Source of the DNA: Shewanella intestini
Lineage (GTDB): Bacteria > Pseudomonadota > Gammaproteobacteria > Enterobacterales > Shewanellaceae
NCBI RefSeq assembly: GCF_018221465.1
Contig: NZ_JAAIKR010000002.1
Location: 186,001 to 250,000 of the forward strand
Direction: 5' to 3'
Length of the DNA: 64,000 bases
In this document: piece by piece, positions 56,490 through 64,000 of the stretch
Position numbering within the stretch: the stretch's first letter is position 1
How the letters are laid out: every line of letters starts with the position of its first letter
Translations under genes and position numbers: made by a program
Notes under the pieces: model-generated
What the model was told of the DNA's origin: nothing
Seen by the model: the letters and a program-made list of their open reading frames with translations, nothing else
The model's database searches: none

Positions 56490-58223
56490 TTAGTTTAAGG
56501 GAGGCAGTGTCGCCAACTCATTTAAAATGGCATTCACATAACTTTGTTTGTCTTGGCGTTTAGGTGAAATGTTATTTTCTAAAATGACAAACAAGAGTGT
56601 CCCGTTCGCTTTACTATTGAGTACACCAATTAAATTATGTACCCCAAGCATACTGCCAGATTTACCATGCAATCGGTGCTTAATCCCATCTTGTAAATAT
56701 ACCGCCTTTGTCCTTAATGTGCCGGACTCTCCCGCTGTTGGCAGTTGCGAAAGTAAGTTAACTTTCGCAGAGGCTTGATAACGTAATACCGCTAAAAGTT
56801 GATGAGCATTGACTAAGTTATAGCGAGAAAGACCCGAACCATCGGTAACGTTGGCATCGTTAACATCAAGACCTAATTGGCTTAATACTTGTGTCAGTAC
56901 CCATGCTGGGTTGTCATTATTGTTGCCAGCGTTGCCAGCGTTGTCACTGTCACTTTTAGTGACAGTCTGTGTCTGGTGTAATTGTTGAGCTAATTGTTGA
57001 GCTATGGCATTAAGTAGGGTTTCAGCAATGACATTATTAGATTGCTGTAGCATTTGAGTGACTAAAGCTTGGGTACTGTCTGACTGATGCTGAGCGATTA
57101 ATAGCGGGAAATGGGCTTTTAGAGATTGATTATCAAATTTAATAGGTTGATTGATATTAATTGGAGCGTGGCTAATATGAAGCTTTGCTAAGGTTTGTTC
57201 AACAAACGCATAGGCAAATTGACTTGGATTATTAATGGCTAGGGATAACGGTAGTGATAAACGATTAGTGTAACACCCGCTAATGTTATATCGCCCGTTT
57301 ACCACTGGTGCTAAGTTGAGGCGGCAGTCATCCTTATTGTTATTGGTTTTAGCCTGCTGATTTTTTTTAAAGTAAGCGGTCGTATTAAATTCAAGTAATG
57401 GCGAAGAATGACCATTAATACGGTAGGCTTTTTGGACATCTATTGGGTAGGGGCTTAATGTGATTTTAGACGTTTCGTTATAGCGCTTTGCGGCTAAGTT
57501 GGCCTTGAGGCAATTTTGATCAATGACAATACCATTGGTTATCGGTGCGCCATAACAAATACCTAAATCATCCCACACCCAGCCTCGAGGTTGTGGCGTC
57601 GGTGTTACATTTGATGCAATAACAATTTCCCCATTAATCTGCTTAATCCCAAGTTTTGATAACGCGCTTATAAGATGGATTAATTGTTGATGTGTTAACA
57701 GTGGATCGCCACCAAAACGAATGAGCACGTCACCGTTGTAAACCCCATCAGCCTCGTTTAAGACGCGGTTTGTTGTTTGCTTATTATTTGCAACTTGCTC
57801 AGCAGATGAGTGAATTAACTTAGTATTTGATACTGGTGTTAGCGATCCAAACGGTGCAGAAAGGCGAATTTGAGTATCGAAATGATGCTTAAGCCCTAAC
57901 ACATGTTGAGCAGCAACCGCGGTGAATATTTTTTGGACACTGGCAGGTTGAAAGTAATGCGCGCTATTGTGTTCAAACAGTATTTGCTGGGTATCCATAC
58001 GGTATATTAAGCTGCTGAGCTGACTTGCTCTATCTTGACTGACGTTGCTGGTTATCGCCGTTAATTGCTGTTGTAATTGGGTAAGGCTAATCGAGGGGCC
58101 TTGCTCATTGACGGGGCTATTGTTAGCGATACAACTAAAAGAAATACCGACCATTAATGTCATGTTAGTGAGGAAGCGAAAAGAATGTCTTAACGGGTGC
58201 AAAAAGGAGCGGATGAACTTCAC
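56490..58223 (-). CDS. dacB: D-alanyl-D-alanine carboxypeptidase/endopeptidase PBP4
   Basis: A periplasmic class C penicillin-binding protein that trims or cleaves peptidoglycan cross-links. The active-site motifs are Ser95-Val-Gln-Lys98 (FQPASVQKIF), SRYN within DGSGLSRYNLV, and KSG in LHGKSGSMLGVHNL. At 577 residues it is about 100 longer than E. coli DacB (477); extra Gln/Asn-rich linkers at about residues 140-155 and 415-430 explain most of it. The start is a GTG; an ATG twenty codons later would leave a shorter signal peptide. Confidence 0.92.
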   Translation of the reverse strand: MKFIRSFLHPLRHSFRFLTNMTLMVGISFSCIANNSPVNEQGPSISLTQLQQQLTAITSNVSQDRASQLSSLIYRMDTQQILFEHNSAHYFQPASVQKIFTAVAAQHVLGLKHHFDTQIRLSAPFGSLTPVSNTKLIHSSAEQVANNKQTTNRVLNEADGVYNGDVLIRFGGDPLLTHQQLIHLISALSKLGIKQINGEIVIASNVTPTPQPRGWVWDDLGICYGAPITNGIVIDQNCLKANLAAKRYNETSKITLSPYPIDVQKAYRINGHSSPLLEFNTTAYFKKNQQAKTNNNKDDCRLNLAPVVNGRYNISGCYTNRLSLPLSLAINNPSQFAYAFVEQTLAKLHISHAPININQPIKFDNQSLKAHFPLLIAQHQSDSTQALVTQMLQQSNNVIAETLLNAIAQQLAQQLHQTQTVTKSDSDNAGNAGNNNDNPAWVLTQVLSQLGLDVNDANVTDGSGLSRYNLVNAHQLLAVLRYQASAKVNLLSQLPTAGESGTLRTKAVYLQDGIKHRLHGKSGSMLGVHNLIGVLNSKANGTLLFVILENNISPKRQDKQSYVNAILNELATLPPLN

Positions 58224-58602
58224 GATAAAAATAACCTATGTACCGGGACAATATGCCCAGTTTAGCAATAATTTAGATTTAGTTTGGCGGTTAATTTTAT
58301 GGGGCAATCCGTAAAATAAACAGTGCCATTGAAACTCGCATGGTAAAAAATCTACCTAATTGTGTAAAAAGGCGACAAAAATGTCATTTTTACTGATACG
58401 GGTCAGAAAATACTTGTTCGCCCCTTGCTATATGAGTAAGTTGTCATTCAAAATTGAATTAATAATGTTTATTGCACATAGCGACATTAATTAGTGTGGT
58501 GTTTCCTAATGGTAACAATGTCTGCAATTCAAATGGCAAATCTGTATACCGATCATTAAATAGGTATTGCTATTTCAAAGGTGCTTTTTAAAGGAGGATA
58601 CC
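58224..58602. other. Divergent promoter region dacB / pssA
   Basis: A 379-base AT-rich space between divergent genes. I see no gene and no promoter pair strong enough to assign. An AAGGAGG ribosome site closes it at the pssA side. Confidence 0.4.
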
Positions 58603-59916
58603 TTGCTGGATAAGCTAGGTGGAATTTCACTTAATGCTGATGCATTGAGCTGGTTACTAACCCCGCAAGATTTTAAAAAAACCTTGCTAGAAAAAATTGA
58701 ACAAGCAACAACGTCAATCATTATCTCAGCTCTGTACGTTGAAGATGATGAAGCTGGACGTGAAATTTTGCATGCTCTAATGGCAGCGAAAGCAAAAAAT
58801 CCTCAGCTAGAAGTCAACGTGCTGGTGGACTTTCATCGTGCTCGACGCGGATTAATCGGCCACAAAGGCGATAGCGGTAATTATATTTTATACCGTAAAT
58901 TAATTGCACAAGCACAATATCCAATCAATATTGTGGGAGTGCCGGTTAAGTCGCGTGAATTTATGGGCGTACTCCACCTTAAAGGTTTTATTATCGACGA
59001 TGTGGTGATATTCAGCGGTGCTAGTTTAAATAATATTTATTTGCATCAACAGCAGAAATACCGTTTTGATCGTTATCATATGCTGGAATCGAAAGCGCTT
59101 GCGACGTCAATGCGTGAAATGATTGAAAAATATATTTTAGCTGACCCTGCAGTTTGCTCATTGACTCAACCCGCTCAAACGGAAGTACTACCAGATAAAC
59201 AAACAATACGCAGTTTTAAATTACGTTTAGCAAAAGCAAAATACGAATTTGACGCAACGCGCATTGGTAACCGTGTAACCCCAATTGTTGGTCTAGGGCG
59301 CAAAAAGAATAAGTTAAATGAAGCCGTTGTGGGGCTGGTCAATAATGCTCAAGAACACTTATTTATTTGTACGCCGTATTTTAATCCGCCAAGACCGTTA
59401 AATTTGGCATTATCTAAGCATTTACGTGAAGGCAAGAAAATCGATATTGTTGTCGGTGACAAAACCGCCAATGATTTCTTTATTCCAACAGATCAACCCT
59501 TTTCAACGATTGGGGCATTACCGTATATGTATGAGCAAACACTGCGCAAGTTTGCTAAAAGACAACAATGGGCAATTGAAAGCGGCCAGCTTAATATTTA
59601 TTTATGGAAGCATAATATCAATAGCTACCATTTAAAAGGCATCAGTGCTGATGATAAAACCCATTTAATCACCGGTTCTAATTTAAATCCTAGAGCCTGG
59701 GCTTTAGATTTAGAAAACGGCTTATTGGTTCATGATGAATCGGGTGTCTGGAAAAACTCGTTTAAACAAGAACAGCAACATATTCTTGAACATACCGAGC
59801 GTTTATTTCATTACAGTCAAATAGAAACACTGCAAAGTTACCCAGCGCCTGTTAGAAAAGTGATGAATAGAATTAGACGCCTGAGAGCTGATTTTCTATT
59901 ACGACGTATTTTGTAA
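58603..59916 (+). CDS. pssA: CDP-diacylglycerol--serine O-phosphatidyltransferase (PLD-type)
   Basis: Makes phosphatidylserine, the precursor of phosphatidylethanolamine. It is the PLD-superfamily type found in gammaproteobacteria, with two HKD motifs: HLKGFIIDDVVIFSGASLNN and HLKGISADDKTHLITGSNLNPRA (each in outline). The C-terminal part is basic (RKVMNRIRRLRADFLLRRIL), fitting its peripheral membrane binding. I place the start at TTG 58603 because a perfect AAGGAGG lies 6 bases upstream, giving 437 residues (E. coli 451). Overlaps the next gene by one base (TAATG). Confidence 0.93.
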   Translation: MLDKLGGISLNADALSWLLTPQDFKKTLLEKIEQATTSIIISALYVEDDEAGREILHALMAAKAKNPQLEVNVLVDFHRARRGLIGHKGDSGNYILYRKLIAQAQYPINIVGVPVKSREFMGVLHLKGFIIDDVVIFSGASLNNIYLHQQQKYRFDRYHMLESKALATSMREMIEKYILADPAVCSLTQPAQTEVLPDKQTIRSFKLRLAKAKYEFDATRIGNRVTPIVGLGRKKNKLNEAVVGLVNNAQEHLFICTPYFNPPRPLNLALSKHLREGKKIDIVVGDKTANDFFIPTDQPFSTIGALPYMYEQTLRKFAKRQQWAIESGQLNIYLWKHNINSYHLKGISADDKTHLITGSNLNPRAWALDLENGLLVHDESGVWKNSFKQEQQHILEHTERLFHYSQIETLQSYPAPVRKVMNRIRRLRADFLLRRIL

Positions 59917-60716
59917 TGGATACCCGTAAACCTCAACAAGTTGCGTCTTTAGTTGATTTTAAGCCAGTGCATGCTGTGCACAGACTCTATGCTTATCGTA
60001 AATCTCTTTCTACAAAAGCATTTTCAGCTCGCGGTAAAAAACTGATCCGTTGCCCGTTATGTTTACTTGGCACCCAGTTTTGTACTTGTGCGCACCGTAA
60101 ACCGCTCAGCAGTGACATTAGTGTCATGCTGATTATGTACGATGATGAAGTGCTAAAGCCAACCAATAGTGGTCGCTTAATCGCTGATTTAATTCCAGAT
60201 ACCCATGCATATTTATGGTCAAGAACGCAGCCAAATCAAGCTATGCTTGCGCAGTTAGTGGACCCGCAATATCAAGTTTATTTAGTTTTTCCTGAGCAAT
60301 ATGTTGAACAGCAAGTGGTATTTAATCGCATTGAAAAGCAAGCGCAGCAGTCAGATAAAAAAGTATTATTGGTTTTTTTAGATGGCAGTTGGCGACAAGC
60401 AATTAAAATGTTTCGCAAAAGCCCTTATTTGCATCAACTAAAAGTACTTTCTATTTCATCTAGCAAGTTAGCAACCTATGCCCTTAGAAAGGGGAGCCAT
60501 GATTTTCAACTTGGCACCGCAGAAGTCGCAGCTCTGGCGTTAGATGCCGCTGGTGAGCCGTTAAATGGTCACGCGCTGACTGCGTGGTTTGATTTATTTG
60601 TCGAATCATCATTATTGGGTCGTAATCGGCGTTTAAAATCAACAATAGTGCCAATCAGCGAGTATGTTGATCAATTTAATCTTGCATATAACCAGGCTAA
60701 ATCCAGTAACAAATAG
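59916..60716 (+). CDS. DTW-domain tRNA-uridine aminocarboxypropyltransferase (TapT/YfiP-like)
   Basis: A 266-residue DTW-domain protein; E. coli YfiP (TapT) makes acp3U at position 47 of tRNAs from SAM. Visible are the zinc-type cysteines RCPLCLLGTQFCTCAH, the LPDTHAYLWSRTQPN-like SAM region (LIPDTHAYLWSRT), and the DTW motif variant LVFLDGSWRQAIKMF. It is stop-start coupled to pssA; in E. coli yfiP also lies close to pssA. Family assignment is firm, target tRNA position is inferred. Confidence 0.88.
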   Translation: MDTRKPQQVASLVDFKPVHAVHRLYAYRKSLSTKAFSARGKKLIRCPLCLLGTQFCTCAHRKPLSSDISVMLIMYDDEVLKPTNSGRLIADLIPDTHAYLWSRTQPNQAMLAQLVDPQYQVYLVFPEQYVEQQVVFNRIEKQAQQSDKKVLLVFLDGSWRQAIKMFRKSPYLHQLKVLSISSSKLATYALRKGSHDFQLGTAEVAALALDAAGEPLNGHALTAWFDLFVESSLLGRNRRLKSTIVPISEYVDQFNLAYNQAKSSNK

Positions 60717-60852
60717 TTGAAAGTTACCAATTAAAATTTAGTTTTTTTTGATTGATTAATACTATGATTAATCAATTCACAGAGAAACAAGCAGAGTGAA
60801 CTAGCCTAAGGTCAAATTTAAAGCCAAAGGGCAGTTAGCATTTGGGAAGACA

Positions 60853-61170
60853 ATGGATAGACAGTTAACGATACTTTATCGTTTAGAACCTGGCTGCTTA
60901 GGGCCTGACGGTATCGATCATATTGAAGCTTTTTGTTTATTAGTACAAAAAGCATTTATTAAAAAATTGCAGCCAATTTATCAATTGAATGTGGTGCCGC
61001 GATACGATAAATCATTGGCTGAAATCCAATTTTCAATTGGAAATAAAGTGCTTAATGACGACCAAGCAGATGCTTTTTTCAATGCGGCAGGTCTTGAACA
61101 ACAAAAAATCATTGATGGCATTGAAGATAAATTAACCAAGTTGATCAATCAATATATCGCCCGCAAATAA
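60853..61170 (+). CDS. Conserved-looking small protein of unknown function
   Basis: A 105-residue soluble protein that I do not recognise. It has no signal peptide or membrane segment. The sequence is balanced in charge and reads like a compact alpha/beta domain: RQLTILYRLEPGCLGPDGIDHIEAFCLLVQKAF, a beta-like AEIQFSIGNKVL, and a C-terminal helix IIDGIEDKLTKLINQY. A strong terminator follows, supporting a real, singly transcribed gene. Weak ribosome site (GGGAAGAC). Confidence 0.65.
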   Translation: MDRQLTILYRLEPGCLGPDGIDHIEAFCLLVQKAFIKKLQPIYQLNVVPRYDKSLAEIQFSIGNKVLNDDQADAFFNAAGLEQQKIIDGIEDKLTKLINQYIARK

Positions 61171-61193
61171 AACGTTGATTTAAAGCGCACCAT

Positions 61194-61222
61194 AAAGCCT
61201 GTTATGTGATAACAGGCTTTTT
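61194..61222 (+). terminator. Intrinsic terminator after the 105-residue protein gene
   Basis: AAAGCCTGTTAT / ATAACAGGCTTT, a perfect 12-bp stem with a 3-base loop, continuing into T residues. Confidence 0.88.
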
Positions 61223-61275
61223 CACAACAGTGAGCTTTGGTGGATATTTATTTAGGGATGTCTTCCCATCGCCCT

Positions 61276-61307
61276 ATAACGACATAACGACATAACGACA
61301 TAACGAC
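61276..61307. repeat. 8-bp tandem repeat, four copies
   Basis: Four perfect copies of ATAACGAC, 38 bases before the RecQ-family start codon. It may affect promoter spacing if copy number varies. Confidence 0.88.
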
Positions 61308-61344
61308 ACAATCCAGACATCAACGCTAAAATACCAAGGACAAA

Positions 61345-63309
61345 ATGGATTTTACTCAAACGCAATTGACCGACAACCTCCAGCAATGGTTTGGCTTTTC
61401 AGATTTTAATCATGGTCAGCAAGATGTGATAGAAACGCTACTGCAAGGGCAATCAGCATTGGCCATATTCCCAACAGGATCTGGAAAGTCACTATGTTAT
61501 CAATATAGCGCATGTTGCTTACCCAATTTGACGTTAGTGGTGTCACCTTTATTGGCGCTAATGAAGGATCAATTAGCATTTTTGGCTGACAAAGGCATTG
61601 CTGCAGCCAGTATCGACTCAACGTTAAGTGCTGATGATGTAAATCAAGTTATGCAAGATGCTCGCAACGGCAAACTCAAAGTGCTCATGGTGTCTGTTGA
61701 ACGTTTCAAAAATGAGCGTTTTAGGCGATTTCTTAGTGCTATTGCTATTTCGCTTCTAGTCGTCGATGAAGCGCATTGTATCTCTGAGTGGGGCCATAAT
61801 TTCAGGCCTGATTATTTAAAATTACCGCAGTATCGCCAGCAATTCGCTATCCCTCAAGTATTACTATTAACTGCCACTGCAACACGTGCGGTTAAGCAAG
61901 ATATGGCCAAAAGATTTAATATTGCCAGCAACACCATTGTCCAAACAGGTTTTGAACGTAAAAATTTAAGTTTATGTGTGCAAGGCGTTGAGCAACAAAA
62001 TAAAATCCAAGTGTTAATGGATACGGTTAAGCCGCTGTATTTGCAAGATCAAGCCGGTATTATTTATGTGACTTTGCAACAAACGACTGAAACGTTGGCA
62101 CAAGCTTTAAACCAACACGGAATTCACGCCAAGGCTTATCATGCCGGGCTTGACTATCAAATAAGACAACAAATCCAAGATGATTTTATGTCCGGACATA
62201 TTAAAGTGGTTGTGGCAACCATTGCTTTTGGTATGGGGGTAGATAAAAGCGATATTCGGTTTGTTATTCATTATGATTTACCCAAATCGATAGAGAATTA
62301 CAGTCAAGAAATTGGGCGTGCAGGACGAGATGGCAAGGCTGCTCATTGTATTACTTTAGCTAATAAAGATGGTATCAATACCGTTGAAAACTTTGTTTAT
62401 GCTGACACCCCCAAACCCAATGATATTGCTCAATTGATTGAAATTATTCAACAAGGGACTTCCCAAGGGCGTTGGGAAATGCAAGAAACACCGGTGTCTA
62501 ACCAATGTAATATCCGTTTATTACCCCTTAAAACGCTGTTAGTACAATTAGAAATGCGTGGCGTAGTGACGCCAAGTTTTGCTTATTTTGCTGATTTTAA
62601 ATATCGCTTTAATAGTGATGCTCAAACAATTTTGAGCCAATTCAATCAACAACGCCAACAATTCCTCCAGCAAATATTTGACTTTACCGTGTTCAAAAAA
62701 GTTTGGGGTCAGTTAGATTTTGAAGCATTAAATCAGCAGTTTGGACATCAACGAAGCCGCGTGGTTGCGGCGCTGGAATATTTAGCTGAAAAAGATCTCA
62801 TTACTTTAGAAACCAAGAAAATCACTCAAGTGTTCGAGGTTAATAGCCAACTTCTTAACCAAGAAAACTTATCCCATGAGTTAAGTACCTATTTTGCCAA
62901 CAATGAGGACAAAGAAATCAAGCGCATTGCAGCGCTTGTTGACACGTTTGAGTCTCGTTATTGTCTCAGTTTTCACTTGGCGCAATATTTTGATGATCAC
63001 CAAGCGGATGCGCAGTGCGGGCGATGTAGTGTGTGTTTGGGTGAGGCAGCGCAATTACCACAATCAACCCTAGCGCCTTTAGCTAGTGAACAACAGCTAA
63101 CTCAGTTACTTACTCCGTTATTTGATGTCGCGTTAACCAAAGGCTTTACGCGACCTGATGTTAATCAACAAGCCAAGTTTTTAGTCGGTATGATGATGCC
63201 AAGATATAGTCGCGCCAAAATAAAGCAATTACCTGGCTTTGGTGCTTGCCAGCAGCATCGATTTGCACACGTATTAGAGGCCGTTTCGCGTTTAACGATT
63301 AACCTTTAA
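61345..63309 (+). CDS. RecQ-family ATP-dependent DNA helicase
   Basis: A 654-residue superfamily 2 helicase. Motif 0 is FGFSDFNHGQQDVI, motif I FPTGSGKS, Ia VVSPLLALMKDQ, motif II VVDEAHCISEWGHNFRPDY (DEAH plus the RecQ aromatic loop), motif III TATATR, motif V VVATIAFGMGVDKSDIRFVIH and VI QEIGRAGRDG. After the core comes a winged-helix region and a late zinc site (QCGRCSVC). There is no clear HRDC domain. It differs from classic RecQ in wording and length, so it is a RecQ paralogue rather than recQ itself. Confidence 0.9.
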   Translation: MDFTQTQLTDNLQQWFGFSDFNHGQQDVIETLLQGQSALAIFPTGSGKSLCYQYSACCLPNLTLVVSPLLALMKDQLAFLADKGIAAASIDSTLSADDVNQVMQDARNGKLKVLMVSVERFKNERFRRFLSAIAISLLVVDEAHCISEWGHNFRPDYLKLPQYRQQFAIPQVLLLTATATRAVKQDMAKRFNIASNTIVQTGFERKNLSLCVQGVEQQNKIQVLMDTVKPLYLQDQAGIIYVTLQQTTETLAQALNQHGIHAKAYHAGLDYQIRQQIQDDFMSGHIKVVVATIAFGMGVDKSDIRFVIHYDLPKSIENYSQEIGRAGRDGKAAHCITLANKDGINTVENFVYADTPKPNDIAQLIEIIQQGTSQGRWEMQETPVSNQCNIRLLPLKTLLVQLEMRGVVTPSFAYFADFKYRFNSDAQTILSQFNQQRQQFLQQIFDFTVFKKVWGQLDFEALNQQFGHQRSRVVAALEYLAEKDLITLETKKITQVFEVNSQLLNQENLSHELSTYFANNEDKEIKRIAALVDTFESRYCLSFHLAQYFDDHQADAQCGRCSVCLGEAAQLPQSTLAPLASEQQLTQLLTPLFDVALTKGFTRPDVNQQAKFLVGMMMPRYSRAKIKQLPGFGACQQHRFAHVLEAVSRLTINL

Positions 63310-63411
63310 CCGAGGTTATAAAATCGTTGATGTGGCTTGCACACTTGGGTGATATGAACAAACACATAAAATGTAAACTGACATTGCATAATTAATCGAA
63401 GTAGATTTTCA

Positions 63412-63690
63412 ATGAGTAAAAGTGAACCAGAACAATTATTAAAAAAACACCAACAATTGACCTATAGTGAAGGGCTGACGGTTGAAACGCATACTCAAAG
63501 AGAGAAGGGGGACTGGTTTTTACAAACGTTAATGATAAAAGGTCAGCATGTACCTTTTAAATACAAACGGACCAAAAAGTACAAAAATCTCGCGGGACAA
63601 AAAGTCAGCCTAGTATATTATCCGGCAGTAGAAACCGTTGCTGGGTTTGAAGTTGAAATTATGCAAGTGGTCAGAATAAGACGATACTGA
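63412..63690 (+). CDS. Small basic protein of unknown function
   Basis: A 92-residue protein I do not recognise. It is basic in the middle (KGQHVPFKYKRTKKYKNLAGQKVSLVYYP) and ends EIMQVVRIRRY, suggesting a small beta-rich fold that might touch nucleic acid. No signal peptide or helix for membranes. It lies 102 bases after the helicase gene and before a strong inverted repeat. Confidence 0.68.
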   Translation: MSKSEPEQLLKKHQQLTYSEGLTVETHTQREKGDWFLQTLMIKGQHVPFKYKRTKKYKNLAGQKVSLVYYPAVETVAGFEVEIMQVVRIRRY

Positions 63691-63760
63691 TTTGACGATG
63701 CAGAAATTGTGTAGTGTATTGTTGTAAAAGAATGAATTCACTGTTCATTAACTATTGCGC

Positions 63761-63792
63761 CGTTATTAAGCCCTTAAATGGGCTTAATAACG
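63761..63792. terminator. Bidirectional hairpin between convergent genes
   Basis: A perfect 13-bp inverted repeat (CGTTATTAAGCCC / GGGCTTAATAACG) with a 6-base loop separates the plus-strand 92-residue gene from the minus-strand gene at the window end. No T-run, so termination is inferred from position. Confidence 0.55.
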
Positions 63793-63805
63793 TCAGTTTA
63801 CTGAT

Positions 63806-64000
63806 TTAGTTTGTTGTTTGGTAACGTTGAGTTGTTTTCCATGTTCGGTAAGTCAATTCAACGTCTGCGGGTAAATAGAATACCTTTGGTAAACGGCTGT
63901 TATATTTAAATTTAAACGCATCTCCAATTGGGATAAATCGCGTCGTTTTGGGTTCATAACACATTACCATGGTTGACATACCTTCAGAGTATTCGGTCAT
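63806..64000 (-). CDS. Unknown protein, possibly cut by the window end
   Basis: The visible 64 residues (…YEPKTTRFIPIGDAFKFKYNS, LPKVFYLPADVELTYRTW) do not match a family I know. An ATG falls exactly at the last three bases of the window on the minus strand, so it is impossible to say whether this is the true start or an internal methionine of a longer protein. Confidence 0.5.
   Translation of the reverse strand: MTEYSEGMSTMVMCYEPKTTRFIPIGDAFKFKYNSRLPKVFYLPADVELTYRTWKTTQRYQTTN

Noticed and set aside
61345-63309. Naming the helicase recQ
   Set aside because: The zinc-binding cysteines lie near the C-terminus and no HRDC domain is visible; a paralogue is more likely.

Overview
The window is chromosomal DNA from a gammaproteobacterium, almost certainly a Shewanella of the low-GC, cold-water type. 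The ftsK-lolA-rarA-crcB-serS and tusDCBE blocks, a small tetraheme cytochrome c of the CctA/STC type, a DUF3019 protein and a local composition a little above 40% GC all point that way. The species is an inference. I see no insertion sequence, prophage, CRISPR array or rRNA operon. The only RNA genes are two near-identical tRNA-Ser(UGA) copies.

Layout: 1-3.9 kb is housekeeping (FtsK tail, LolA, RarA, fluoride channel CrcB, SerRS). At 4.1-4.8 kb lies an orphan that looks like the C-terminal piece of a polymorphic toxin: half a HINT domain followed by a deaminase domain. From 5.0 to 7.1 kb the minus strand carries the tRNA 2-thiouridine relay tusDCBE and a Bax-inhibitor-1 family membrane protein. 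A divergent punR/punC pair (purine nucleoside export) follows, then the two tRNA-Ser genes, an ArsR regulator with a DUF318/ArsP-like permease, and yqfB. At 13.0-18.4 kb a tightly overlapping operon encodes a MacB-type ABC exporter with three different periplasmic adaptors.

19.3-30.6 kb holds the TCA-cycle block: gltA on the minus strand, then sdhCDAB-sucABCD on the plus strand. 30.8-35.6 kb is an envelope region: a MipA/OmpV protein and a small lipoprotein face a second MipA/OmpV protein, a DUF3019 protein and a two-component system. PepE, HtpX and the tetraheme cytochrome follow.

38.5-51.0 kb is a complete nitrate assimilation region in two operons: nasA-cobA-trpD2-like, and nirB-nirD-nitrate transporter-PP2C/kinase. 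Each is preceded by a canonical GG-N10-GC sigma-54 promoter and NtrC-like half sites, which fits nitrogen control. Nitrate is imported by the MFS carrier, reduced by NasA and NirBD, and CobA makes the siroheme precursor NirB needs. The kinase/phosphatase is probably the regulator of the set.

51.5-56.3 kb is a one-strand curli cluster: CsgB-like nucleator, a very large CsgA-like curlin of 551 residues with no Lys or Arg after the signal peptide, a LuxR-type regulator, and the CsgE, CsgF and CsgG secretion proteins. The window ends with dacB (PBP4), pssA, the DTW-domain tRNA modification enzyme, a RecQ-family helicase and three small unknown genes. The most unusual items are the HINT-deaminase orphan, the giant K/R-free curlin, the three-adaptor exporter, and the in-frame 12-bp repeat array in the nitrate operon.
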